Source: Thermogutta sp.
GTDB lineage: Bacteria > Planctomycetota > Planctomycetia > Pirellulales > Thermoguttaceae
DNA: 10,203 nt
Assembly (NCBI RefSeq): GCF_014359955.1
Contig: NZ_JACIYL010000072.1
Span: 1 to 10,203, forward strand
Reading direction: 5' to 3'
A program made the translations under genes and the position numbers. A model generated the notes under the pieces. That model was not told the origin of the DNA, made no database searches, and saw nothing but the letters and a program-made list of their open reading frames with translations. Positions within the stretch are counted from its first letter, which is position 1, and every line of letters begins with the position of its first letter. Below are positions 1 through 6,200 of the stretch, one piece after another.

Positions 1-505
1 GCAGCATGCGGCAACAAGCGGCTTCCCCAAACACTCGTCTCATTGACGCACACCTTCACGGAGACGAGAGAATCTCGCCCACCATTTCATACCAGGTTCG
101 CCGTGGGTATCGCGGTCCCAATCGTTCCCGAATCATTGCCTCGATCTGCTCACACGTGTGGGAGTAGTGCTTCTTGTCGTCAAAGCTGACCACTTCCAGC
201 CCCAGGCAAGGTGTCATGTCACCGTCGAGCACATGTGTATAAGCGAAGATAAACCACTTCAGCCGCGGCATCGATTTTACAAAGGAAATAGAAGGCATCT
301 GCCCGCAATGGGTCATCTTCAGCAATTCCAATCGCGGCAGCGTCGCCACATGGGCATGGTCGCTGATCTTCCGACACACATCCAATTCCAGCGCCCGCAG
401 GGACTTGCAGCTCAACTCTCCGATCCGCTCCAGCTTTGTACAGTAGGAAAGACTCAGATACCGCAGCCGGCGAAATCGCTCCAGCCCGGCAAGCGAGTGA
501 ATCGG
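1..505. repeat. Long direct repeat, copy 1 (LRR 3' half plus flank)
   Basis: Positions 1-505 align without gaps to 6146-6650 (offset 6145) with about 34 mismatches by hand count, near 93% identity. The first 88 bases, of which 55 are non-coding, are identical. Similarity falls off sharply after about 505. The repeat may extend beyond the left window edge. Confidence 0.92.
34..68 (-). other. Stem-loop spanning the LRR copy 1 stop codon
   Basis: CTCGTCTC at 34-41 and GAGACGAG at 61-68 form a perfect 8-bp inverted repeat with a 19-base loop that contains the stop codon (56-58). There is no following T-tract, so it is not a standard intrinsic terminator; an mRNA 3'-end structure is possible. Confidence 0.45.
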
Positions 506-1000
506 AGACCTTATAATCTCCAGGGAACAGAGATTAGGAAGGTGGGGCAAGTCGCTAAAGTCACGCGACCGAGGCCGAAAGGAGCGAATCTCCAAATCCA
601 CGAGATTCTGGTGCTCCTCCGGCCAGGAAATCCGCTTGTGCCACTGGATCCGCAACGATTCAAGATGCGGAAAGTTGCGCAGGTCAAGTGGTTGTTCGTT
701 ATCATCCACGCTCAGTAACCGCAGATTCTTCAGGCAGGAGAGAGCCGCAAGATCCAGATTCGGACTGTAGTTAATACAAATACGTGTTATCTCCGGGTAA
801 TCGCGGAGGAAATCCAACGTGTCCGCTCGAAAGCCGTGAGCGCGGCTGATGTAGAGGCCGTCCAGTTGCGCCTCCCGGAAATACGCCATACACTGCGGCA
901 GCTCGTTGCTCTTGACTTCCAGAAGCCGCAAGAGACGGCCTCTCGTCCAATCGTTGAAGTTGACGATTTCAAATTTGCCAGATTCGTTTTGCTCAGCCAT
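56..1000 (-). CDS. Leucine-rich-repeat protein, copy 1 (314 aa)
   Basis: This 314-residue protein is built of degenerate leucine-rich repeats of about 22-25 residues from roughly residue 45 to 270 (for example LVDLEIRS, LRYLSLSYC, LRALELDVC, LELLKMTHC). It has no visible signal peptide or membrane segment, so a cytoplasmic protein-binding role is likely. Residues 165-314 are about 93% identical to the LRR protein at 6201-7229, whereas residues 1-164 share perhaps half their residues, including DGLYIS and QPLDL. The ATG start was chosen because the aligned N-terminus of the paralogue begins its similarity about 25 residues in; no good Shine-Dalgarno is visible before it. It is the last gene of the visible minus-strand array, after a DUF2750 gene. 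Placement among SUKH and DUF2750 genes suggests an immunity or toxin-binding role, but that is inference; LRR proteins have many functions. Confidence 0.85.
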   Translation of the reverse strand: MAEQNESGKFEIVNFNDWTRGRLLRLLEVKSNELPQCMAYFREAQLDGLYISRAHGFRADTLDFLRDYPEITRICINYSPNLDLAALSCLKNLRLLSVDDNEQPLDLRNFPHLESLRIQWHKRISWPEEHQNLVDLEIRSFRPRSRDFSDLPHLPNLCSLEIIRSPIHSLAGLERFRRLRYLSLSYCTKLERIGELSCKSLRALELDVCRKISDHAHVATLPRLELLKMTHCGQMPSISFVKSMPRLKWFIFAYTHVLDGDMTPCLGLEVVSFDDKKHYSHTCEQIEAMIRERLGPRYPRRTWYEMVGEILSSP

Positions 1001-1163
1001 CGTTCTGTTGAAAAGCTAAAGTCGGACACGAATTCCTGGAAGCCGGTGCTTCCTTTCCGGTGAGCAAATCACCTCCGTCAGCGCACACGACCACCGCCAC
1101 ATCGGATATTCAGTACGGCGTTGAATATAAACGCTCAAAGCAAACTCTCATGAAACGGGAGTC

Positions 1164-1568
1164 TCATTCATCAGGAACCTCGTACTTGAGAAGCTCGCGG
1201 CGAAGATCCGCCTCCAAACGTTCGGGAGGCACCACGACCGCACTGAGTGTCGGCGTCGGAAAAACTGCCACGAAAATACCGTCGCCCTGCATACCGGGAG
1301 TCCAACTCTCGAGCCATTTGTCCAATGGGATGGAGCGCGGTTCAGCCCGCGCCCAGTCATCCGTAGCGCAAAGTTGTGCGTAGCGCGGATGTGGCCACAC
1401 CGGTATACACTGCCTGTCCTGAGGATCACCCAGCATACACCACCCGTCCTCCCACAACCCCCACAGTTCCTCCATGTCCACCACCCGCTTCACAAAGTAC
1501 TCGTATCTTTTGGCACCAGGCAAACGGATGAGACTTTCCACCTCTTTGTCAGTTGGTTTCCACGACAT
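1164..1568 (-). CDS. DUF2750 family protein, probable immunity protein
   Basis: The 134-residue product matches the DUF2750 family as I know it: a YEYFVKRV helix near residues 22-30, the ELWGLWEDGWCMLGD segment (34-48), PVWPHPRYAQLC (56-67), a SIPLD..LESW stretch (79-89) and the FPTP turn (103-106) followed by a VVVPPERL strand-helix (111-118). Length is normal for the family. The start is well supported by a GGGAGG Shine-Dalgarno about 8 bases before the ATG. DUF2750 proteins are small soluble proteins often found next to SUKH and toxin genes, so an immunity role is plausible, but no toxin partner is intact next to it; upstream lies only an unresolved remnant. The family call is firm, the function is inferred. 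Confidence 0.85.
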   Translation of the reverse strand: MSWKPTDKEVESLIRLPGAKRYEYFVKRVVDMEELWGLWEDGWCMLGDPQDRQCIPVWPHPRYAQLCATDDWARAEPRSIPLDKWLESWTPGMQGDGIFVAVFPTPTLSAVVVPPERLEADLRRELLKYEVPDE

Positions 1569-1805
1569 TAGCGCCGCCTCCCATGATGGCGTTGCACCAG
1601 GTGAAGATGAATGACCTCTCGACCGCTATACTTGTAACGTGTTCGTGTCTCGCTTCAACCTCCGTCCAATAAGCGAGTGGGCTCCGCGAAACGGCGGACA
1701 CTGCGTAGCGCTCGCCGCTGGTGCGTGTTTTTTGTCTCAAAGCCGCCCCGACAACATGATACGAAACGACTTGGCCTGAGGCACGTACAGCCTGACTTCC
1801 TTCAT
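1549..1805 (-). pseudogene. Possible frameshifted small gene between microprotein and DUF2750
   Basis: An ATG at 1803-1805 has a fair GGAGTGG Shine-Dalgarno and opens a 22-codon frame (starting MKEVRLYVPQ) rich in G/C third positions that stops at 1737-1739. The neighbouring frame from about 1745 down to 1549 is then free of stops, also has GC-rich third positions, and carries a plausible protein stretch (GERYAVSAVSRSPLAYW) that would end about 20 bases inside the DUF2750 gene. One frameshift near 1745 would join the two. I do not recognise the product. It may equally be non-coding sequence; confidence is low. Confidence 0.25.
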
Positions 1806-1861
1806 GATCCACTCCCGTTTTCCCGCAGCCGTTGCCTTCCTTGTTCGCCCTGTGGCTGTGC

Positions 1862-2017
1862 TCAACCCACGCAACGGCGACAGTATGCCTGTGGTTTTCC
1901 GAGAACCTGCGGCAAGTACACGGTAAACGTGCAGCCCCTCCTGGTCCCTGATATCGTCGGGCCACAGATTCGGCAACTGTGTGACCTGCTCATTTTGGCC
2001 CCCTGGCGCTGCTTCAT
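1862..2017 (-). CDS. 51-aa Cys4 zinc-ribbon-like microprotein
   Basis: A 51-codon frame opens at an ATG that overlaps the stop of the Sel1-repeat gene by four bases (ATGA), the classic translational-coupling arrangement; a second in-frame ATG follows eight codons later. The product has CRIC at residues 15-18 and CRRC at 46-49 with another Cys at 29, separated by a TFTVYLPQVLGK stretch that could form the ribbon strands. Paired CxxC knuckles about 27 residues apart are typical of a small structural zinc ribbon. No known family is recognised. It could act as a partner or small regulator for the upstream protein, or be a toxin-antitoxin-like accessory; both ideas are inference. The overlap and the cysteine pattern are the evidence that it is real. 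Confidence 0.45.
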   Translation of the reverse strand: MKQRQGAKMSRSHSCRICGPTISGTRRGCTFTVYLPQVLGKPQAYCRRCVG

Positions 2018-2886
2018 CTTGGGGTGCTGTTTTCCATGAGCGTCAGAAACCTGGCTGCATGTTTGTAGCCCTGGGCGGCCGACTGGCGAAGCCAGTACAC
2101 GGCCTTCTCCAGGTCGTATATTCCTGACTCACCTCCCAAAAAGGCACGGCCAAGCTGATACTGGGCGTGCGCGTCACCTGCCTCAGCTTTCGGTTTGTGG
2201 AATTCAACGCGGTCGTTTTCCAGATCAAACTCCCAATAGTCGGGCAATTCGGATCGCCGTGTGTAGAGCCGCAAGCGATGAGAGCTCTCCCAAATCAATT
2301 TACCGCAGATTGTGTTAAGCATTTGCGTATTCGTACCGCGCCAGCGGGCAAACACCTTTCGGCGCACATCCCCGGTCTTCACATCCTCGATCACGAAGCT
2401 CAGTTCCGCACCGTCCAGATCGTAATGTACGTGAACCCGAGCACGGACTTTCCTGTGCCTGTCCCATGCCGTGTTGCCCCAGGGGCGGTCGAACATGATT
2501 CCCCCAGCCACGATGCGCTGGTAAACGGCATCAAAATAGCGCTCATCCCAGCCGTACTGGTCGGCATAATGCATGTATGCTTGACGGATGTGATCCAGGA
2601 AGAACTTCTTCTTCTCGAATGCCGAAGCACACTCTGCGAATCGCGCTGCGTCGTAGTGGGAGAAGACGGAAAGAATCCCCTCCAGCTCAATCCAAACTTT
2701 CAGGTGCTTGTCGGCCTGGAGCGTGTATATCAACTGCAAGCACGAAATTCCCCGAGAAGGCGTTTTTTTGAACTCGACTTCCAACAGCTCGAAAACGCAA
2801 CCCACATCAGGAAGGTGAACGCGGGAATAATCAAACCCCTCGTCAATGTTATACCGAAAATAGCGAAAGTATTTCGGTTGCGTCAT
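2014..2886 (-). CDS. 290-aa protein with C-terminal Sel1 (TPR-like) repeats
   Basis: The first 230 residues form an unrecognised alpha/beta domain rich in aromatic and charged residues (YFRYFRYNIDEGFDY at the start; WDERYFDAVYQRIV at 113-126). Residues about 234-285 are clear Sel1-type repeats: AEAGDAHAQYQLGRAFLGG followed by DLEKAVYWLRQSAAQGY and a partial third helix. Sel1 repeats are alpha-solenoid protein-interaction modules. There is no signal peptide, so it is probably cytoplasmic. Its ATG start has only a weak GGTAAAG upstream. The gene is followed by a four-base overlap with the 51-aa Cys4 frame. In this neighbourhood it may be an immunity protein or a partner-binding protein; I do not recognise the N-terminal domain, so function is open. 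Confidence 0.8.
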   Translation of the reverse strand: MTQPKYFRYFRYNIDEGFDYSRVHLPDVGCVFELLEVEFKKTPSRGISCLQLIYTLQADKHLKVWIELEGILSVFSHYDAARFAECASAFEKKKFFLDHIRQAYMHYADQYGWDERYFDAVYQRIVAGGIMFDRPWGNTAWDRHRKVRARVHVHYDLDGAELSFVIEDVKTGDVRRKVFARWRGTNTQMLNTICGKLIWESSHRLRLYTRRSELPDYWEFDLENDRVEFHKPKAEAGDAHAQYQLGRAFLGGESGIYDLEKAVYWLRQSAAQGYKHAARFLTLMENSTPR

Positions 2887-2957
2887 AAGTCTTTACCGGT
2901 ACTCATTGGTATCTGCAATGGAGCGAATCTTTCCGGGGGATCTCTCCGTCCTCAGTC

Positions 2958-2985
2958 GTTGAGGCGATTCATGAATCGCCCCCAC
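2958..2985. repeat. 28-bp palindromic element, copy 1
   Basis: The core GGCGATTCATGAATCGCC (2963-2980) is a perfect 18-bp palindrome, and the flanks extend the symmetry to 28 bp with two mismatches. A mutated relative lies at 7324-7352. It resembles the widespread intergenic palindromes of the form GTrGGGGCrATTCATGAATyGCCCCyAC found dispersed in many bacterial genomes. It has no T-tract, so it is not a normal intrinsic terminator. Confidence 0.7.
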
Positions 2986-3084
2986 CATCCGCCTGACTCA
3001 TCCCCATGTCGTCGCTACCACTGGCAGCGGCGCGGACCTCGGCAAGGACTTGCAGGGACGCGAGTTTCAGCCCGGACGCACCTC

Positions 3085-3123
3085 CCTGTCAGGTCTGCTT
3101 ACCAACGCTGGATAATCTTTCTC
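3085..3123. repeat. Diverged intergenic block, copy A
   Basis: Thirty-nine bases beginning CCTGTCAGGTCTGCTT match 7256-7294 at about 31 of 39 positions by hand alignment without gaps. The other copy sits just upstream of the LRR gene at 7229 on the minus strand, so this may be the leftover leader of a lost gene. Confidence 0.45.
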
Positions 3124-3189
3124 CTGTCGCCATGCCCTGTCTGCCTCGTGGATCAAGCAGTCCCGCACCGGCCGGCGCCTTGCGACTAC

Positions 3190-3669
3190 TTATCCAGCGG
3201 AACGCTTGCCTGGCCTGCCGGTCCGTTCCAGCCGGAAGACAAGCTTGTCGAAGTTGGTGTCGAACCCAATATCGTTACACCGGTACCGCCACCCGTTGGC
3301 AAGCTCTTCAACCAGCATTCCCGATGTCCACGCCTGAGACTGACGACCGTTGCCAGCGTCCCATATGTTGTACAGCCATAAAATGTTCTCCTCCGTGCGA
3401 CACTGTATGAGCACTTCCCGAGGTGCTGTGTCGTACCACAGCTCCGCGCTGGGACACTTCACATTATTGATGACCACAACCTGATCGGTAGCCAGCCAAA
3501 CGCCCTGCCGCCAAGGCGAATTTGTACTCTCAAAGACAAGTTTCAGTACTTCCCGATCCGCCACGGAGATCACTTCGATCAGCACCACATCCGAGCGGCC
3601 TTGTTCAGCAAAGCCACTGCTATAAATCCGCTCATTAGGCAAATATTCCTTTCCTCTTGGCGTTCGCAT
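3190..3669 (-). CDS. 159-aa unknown protein, probable immunity protein
   Basis: The family is not recognised by name. The protein is soluble, without signal peptide or membrane segment, and looks like a compact mostly-beta fold (VVLIEVISV at 28-36, VLKLVFEST at 41-49, VWLATDQVVVINNV at 57-70, REVLIQC at 84-90), ending in a conserved-looking stretch NGWRYRCNDIGFD (125-137) and DKLVFRLER (141-149). The ATG start has a very strong GAGAGGGGG Shine-Dalgarno. It lies immediately downstream of a decayed Hint tail and toxin debris, which is exactly where a cognate immunity gene would sit; that makes an orphan immunity function the best guess. It could instead be any small cytoplasmic protein carried by the island. 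Confidence 0.8.
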   Translation of the reverse strand: MRTPRGKEYLPNERIYSSGFAEQGRSDVVLIEVISVADREVLKLVFESTNSPWRQGVWLATDQVVVINNVKCPSAELWYDTAPREVLIQCRTEENILWLYNIWDAGNGRQSQAWTSGMLVEELANGWRYRCNDIGFDTNFDKLVFRLERTGRPGKRSAG

Positions 3670-3917
3670 TGTGATCCCCCTCTCAATCGCAAACCGTCGT
3701 CAGGGTGGTACGTGGGATGCTCGCGTACTCCCCCGGTCAACTTTAGGACAGATTATCTGGGCCATGCGATCCGGGCTGTCAGCGTTTCACGGTGCGACGA
3801 AATGTCGCGGAAACAATTCATTGGACAACGGGCGTCTATCCTGCTTCTCGCAATCCAAATTCTTCTGAAAAATTATCCCAGCCGACTTTTGACTGCCATT
3901 TGCTTCCAGCAACGGCC
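3670..3917 (-). pseudogene. Toxin-like debris after decayed Hint tail
   Basis: Between the decayed Hint tail and the 159-aa gene the minus strand shows short coding-like pieces in alternating frames: one containing YEAVAGSKWQSKVGWDNFSE, ending at a TAG near 3842, and another with DARCPMNCFRDISSHRETL further downstream. Together they suggest a C-terminal toxin domain broken by frameshifts and stops. No catalytic motif can be named, and a non-coding explanation remains possible. Confidence 0.3.
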
Positions 3918-4117
3918 TCATAGCACCAGCGCGTAATTTACCTTGCTCGATGCACCGCAAAAACTATAATCCAGCACGGTGTTCGGCTGTACATGATAGA
4001 CATGCTTGCCGGCAATTTCCAGGTTGTAGACGGCCTGCGGGCCGGGCCGTGGCAGGGCGGCAATCACCCAGGCAAACCGGCCACGAGGCCCTTCCGGCCT
4101 GTAAGTTGCAACCCCAG
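3918..4117 (-). pseudogene. Decayed Hint (intein-like protease) C-terminal tail
   Basis: An open stretch without a start codon encodes QAVYNLEIAGKHVYHVQP, which aligns almost residue for residue with AVFNIEVAGEHVYHVSP in the toxin cassette at 4660-5103. That segment is the last two strands of the Hint autoprotease domain of polymorphic toxins. The intact cassette continues to the catalytic VHNS, but here the equivalent positions read LDYS, so the His-Asn pair needed for self-cleavage is lost, and the frame ends 20 residues later at 3918-3920. It is preceded in frame by a stop at about 4118-4120 and by no other Hint motif. I read it as the relic of another toxin cassette, whose immunity gene may be the 159-aa frame downstream. 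Confidence 0.65.
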
Positions 4118-4216
4118 CTCAGTCGAACTGTTCGAAGACGGAACTTCAAGCCTCAACTCCGGAAGTGTGAGAAGGGACTGTGCGGTCTGGGAGAAACCAC
4201 GAGTTGCGACCGTGGC

Positions 4217-4663
4217 CTATGATTCTCGCAGGTAATTGATTATCCACTCAGCAAAAGATTCACCTTCTGTGATTGGATCTTGATTTGGCCCCTGTTCATG
4301 GTCCCAGAAGACGACAGGACACTCGCCATTAACCATTCGCTCCGTTGCCAAGCAGTAATGATTCCCCGCTCCGTCGTTTAGCACTGGAACCAGAGAATGA
4401 GGGATGCGTGGTTCCATGGTTGTGCGTTCAACCAGGGTATTTCTGATCAAGTGAAGATGATGCGGCACGTCGGCACCAAGCCCGTAAAACTCGTTGAACC
4501 CGATGACAGCCCACCCGTAACGACGGAGGAAGGCGCGATAGCTTTCAGGAAACGATACTCCCAGCGTTGCCTCGGCAACACGAATGTCATCCGGAGACGC
4601 TCCCACACCGACCGACTTATCGGCAACGTTATCAATGACCTGGTACATCGCTTCGATCATCAC
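4217..4663 (-). CDS. SMI1/KNR4 (SUKH-1) family immunity protein
   Basis: The 148-residue product carries the SUKH-1 hallmarks: the helix pair SPDDIRVAEATLGVSFPESY (23-42) followed by FLRRYG (45-50), a GFNEFYGL segment (55-62), a central strand pair with VPVLNDGAGNHYCL (92-105), CPVVFWDHEQ (115-124) and the closing FAEWIINYL helix (137-145). Members of this superfamily bind and neutralise nuclease toxins. The gene follows the Hint-HNH toxin frame with a four-base GTGA overlap, and an AAGGAG Shine-Dalgarno lies 8 bases before the GTG; the ATG one codon later (4658-4660) is an equally good start. The arrangement makes it the cognate immunity protein of that nuclease. The family call is secure; the pairing is inference from position. 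Confidence 0.93.
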   Translation of the reverse strand: MMIEAMYQVIDNVADKSVGVGASPDDIRVAEATLGVSFPESYRAFLRRYGWAVIGFNEFYGLGADVPHHLHLIRNTLVERTTMEPRIPHSLVPVLNDGAGNHYCLATERMVNGECPVVFWDHEQGPNQDPITEGESFAEWIINYLRES

Positions 4664-5103
4664 GGCGATTTCTCCTTTGCCGGGAGATTAGTTTGGATGA
4701 CCAGCTTTATAGCTAAACGATGCTTGGTTCGTGTCATAAACTCGAAACCATCAAAGGTGTTTGTGCCACCATCTGCCAAAGCACGGCGATGATGGATCTG
4801 CATCGGGAAGCCATCTTCACCGATCGGCGATTGCCCTTGTCGCATGCGTTCCAACTGCTCAGAAGTGTATTTGTGGGCATTTTTCTTCGCTTCCTCCATC
4901 CGGGCCTTGGGCCTCATCTTGTTGAATTCAACACGACGCGCCTTCAAGGCCTCGCCGGTCACTCTTCTTGGGCCCTTCCCATACGAATTATGGACGATAA
5001 TGCCATCGGGGGAAACGTGGTAGACGTGTTCGCCGGCTACCTCGATATTGAAGACGGCGTGCGGGGTACTCCGGGGTGACAGTCCGCAAACCGTTACCGG
5101 CAA
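4660..5103 (-). CDS. Orphan Hint-tail / HNH-type nuclease toxin cassette (5'-truncated)
   Basis: Residues about 15-39 are the end of a Hint autoprotease domain (AVFNIEVAGEHVYHV...IIVHNS); the His38-Asn39 pair is the catalytic end where the Hint domain cuts itself off. The toxin part follows: a charged linker (41-80), then YTSEQLERMRQGQSPIG, DGFPMQIHHRR (97-107) and DGGTNTFDGFEFMTRTKH (111-128), the pattern of the xHH group of HNH/His-Me-finger nuclease toxins, with His104, His105 and His128 as likely metal or catalytic residues. The only start is a poor TTG, and an in-frame TGA lies at 5134-5136; the secretion and repeat regions of a full toxin are missing. It is therefore a displaced C-terminal cassette, probably not translated by itself from this start. 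It overlaps its SUKH immunity gene by four bases. Confidence 0.8.
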   Translation of the reverse strand: MPVTVCGLSPRSTPHAVFNIEVAGEHVYHVSPDGIIVHNSYGKGPRRVTGEALKARRVEFNKMRPKARMEEAKKNAHKYTSEQLERMRQGQSPIGEDGFPMQIHHRRALADGGTNTFDGFEFMTRTKHRLAIKLVIQTNLPAKEKSP

Positions 5104-5219
5104 ACGGCGGAAAATCGGTCTGCCTGCAAGTTGTCAGCGAAGCAAGGACATTCTGCCGGTGCACAGATGAATAAACCGCCGATGCCAGCTCGTGTACGCC
5201 TTCCAAAAGACCTGCCACG

Positions 5220-5882
5220 TTACGTGGCGTCATTTTGTGGCGGACGGTGAATCAGCTTGATCCTGATCTGGGCCCCGTCGGGCACGTCGCGAATTTGACG
5301 CGCCAGACTCCCGCGGAACCGCATTCCCTCGACATCGTTCACGGAGTATAGGTTTTCGACCTCATACCCGCCACCCAGGACAAACGGGAGCTTCGGCGCC
5401 AGACGTTCTCCTGCCGGCAGTGTGCCGTGCTTTGCTTGCCACTGCTGCAACAGCGGATATCCAGTCCAGTATTCCGGGTTGCCTACCACCAGCCGGGCCC
5501 ACTCATCGAGAGATTCAGCGATAAACTCAAGATCGCCCGTTTCTGCGTCAAAAAACCAAACCCCACCACTGCGGATCGCAAACTGGTTTCCAAACACGTC
5601 TTCCGCAAAGAAAATCACCTCGCCCAAATCTGCGTGATATTCTTCCTTCCACAGGCCCGCCTCATTCCACTGGATGACTCCCAGCGGAGGGCGCTCATGA
5701 CTCAACGGTCGCACCAATAGGGCTGACTGGTACGCGAAAAAACCGTTTCGCTGATGTAACAGGGCAGCTAATTCTTCGGCCAGGTGGGACAAAGAGCGCA
5801 AGTGATCTTCCGGCCCAAAGCTACGATCGAGCGGTGCTGCAATCGCCTGGCCGGCAATGGCAAGCAGGTCTGTTAGCGACAT
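5220..5882 (-). CDS. SMI1/KNR4-like (SUKH) family protein, 220 aa
   Basis: The product matches a common family annotated SMI1/KNR4-like: LLHQRNGFFAYQSALLV (41-57), FFAEDVFGNQFAI (91-103), VWFFDAETGDLEFIAESL (108-125), the EWARL helix (127-131), TGYPLLQQWQ (140-149), LPAGERLAPKLPFVLGG (155-171) and the closing EGMRFRGSLARQIRDVPDG (185-203). It is full length for that family and soluble. The ATG has a GAGGCGGG Shine-Dalgarno and follows a short tail of a possible relative by nine bases. Family knowledge points to toxin neutralisation or ligand binding; no cognate toxin is intact directly upstream, so it looks like an orphan immunity gene. The toxin cassette that follows belongs more naturally to the next SUKH gene. 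Confidence 0.88.
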   Translation of the reverse strand: MSLTDLLAIAGQAIAAPLDRSFGPEDHLRSLSHLAEELAALLHQRNGFFAYQSALLVRPLSHERPPLGVIQWNEAGLWKEEYHADLGEVIFFAEDVFGNQFAIRSGGVWFFDAETGDLEFIAESLDEWARLVVGNPEYWTGYPLLQQWQAKHGTLPAGERLAPKLPFVLGGGYEVENLYSVNDVEGMRFRGSLARQIRDVPDGAQIRIKLIHRPPQNDAT

Positions 5883-6200
5883 TGGCCCGCCTCATTTGGA
5901 GTGGCTTGGATGGTTGACGATCCTTACAACGACCCGTTCCTTATTCGGTACGTCTCAAAGTTGGGTGCCAATCTGGGCTCCGACAAATCGGGTATTGCCC
6001 GACGGAATCACCCAAACACTCCATTGGATTATCTGCTCCCCGTAATGCGCCTGAGGGAACTTCATCCAGATCAAAGCGAGATACCCCCGACTTGCTCTGC
6101 AACGCACGGAGGCGATCCCTTCGCGGCCACGCAAGCCACACATGAGCAGCATGCGGCAACAAGCGGCTTCCCCAAACACTCGTCTCATTGACGCACACCT
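5883..6200. other. Gap between LRR copy 2 and SUKH gene
   Basis: Apart from the SUKH-like tail, this gap holds at 6146-6200 the 3' flank of LRR copy 2, which is identical to window positions 1-55. The middle part (about 6080-6145) shows nothing I can identify. Confidence 0.5.
5892..6080 (-). pseudogene. SUKH-like C-terminal remnant with in-frame stop
   Basis: One minus-strand frame reads KFPQAHYGEQIIQWSVWVI, then TRFVGAQIGTQL, a TGA at 5955-5957, and continues in the same frame as DVPNKERVVVRIVNHP to a stop at 5892-5894. The end resembles the C-terminus of the neighbouring 220-aa SUKH protein (RFRGSLARQIRDVPDG followed by IRIKLIHRP), with TGA where that protein has an arginine codon (CGA to TGA is one transition). 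It sits nine bases before the intact SUKH gene. The upstream limit is uncertain, the rest of the protein is missing, and another frame is also open for part of this stretch, so the call is tentative. Confidence 0.4.

Larger units (their letters stand above)
2887..3189. other. Intergenic stretch with a palindromic element and a repeated block
   Basis: No intact gene is visible over about 300 bases. It contains a 28-bp palindromic element at 2958-2985 and, at 3085-3123, a block also present in diverged form at 7256-7294. Minus-strand frames here contain short protein-like pieces (for example LKLASLQVLAEV near 3070) but without a start, Shine-Dalgarno or enough length; they may be remnants of a lost cassette. 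Confidence 0.5.

Noticed and set aside
158..718. Plus-strand open frame across LRR copy 1 (a similar one lies at 6303-6578 across copy 2)
   Set aside because: Its reappearance in both repeats is explained by the DNA repeat itself; the minus-strand LRR frame is the one with repeat periodicity and amino-acid conservation.
787..1029. Alternative minus-strand frame starting upstream of LRR copy 1
   Set aside because: It is Ser/Arg/Trp-rich shadow sequence; the LRR frame aligns with copy 2 over this part and the alternative does not.
2167..3381. Long plus-strand open frame of about 400 codons across the Sel1 gene and the gap beside it
   Set aside because: It mirrors the minus-strand Sel1 and 159-aa genes, has no recognisable domain, and has proline/arginine/cysteine-rich low-quality composition typical of an antisense shadow.
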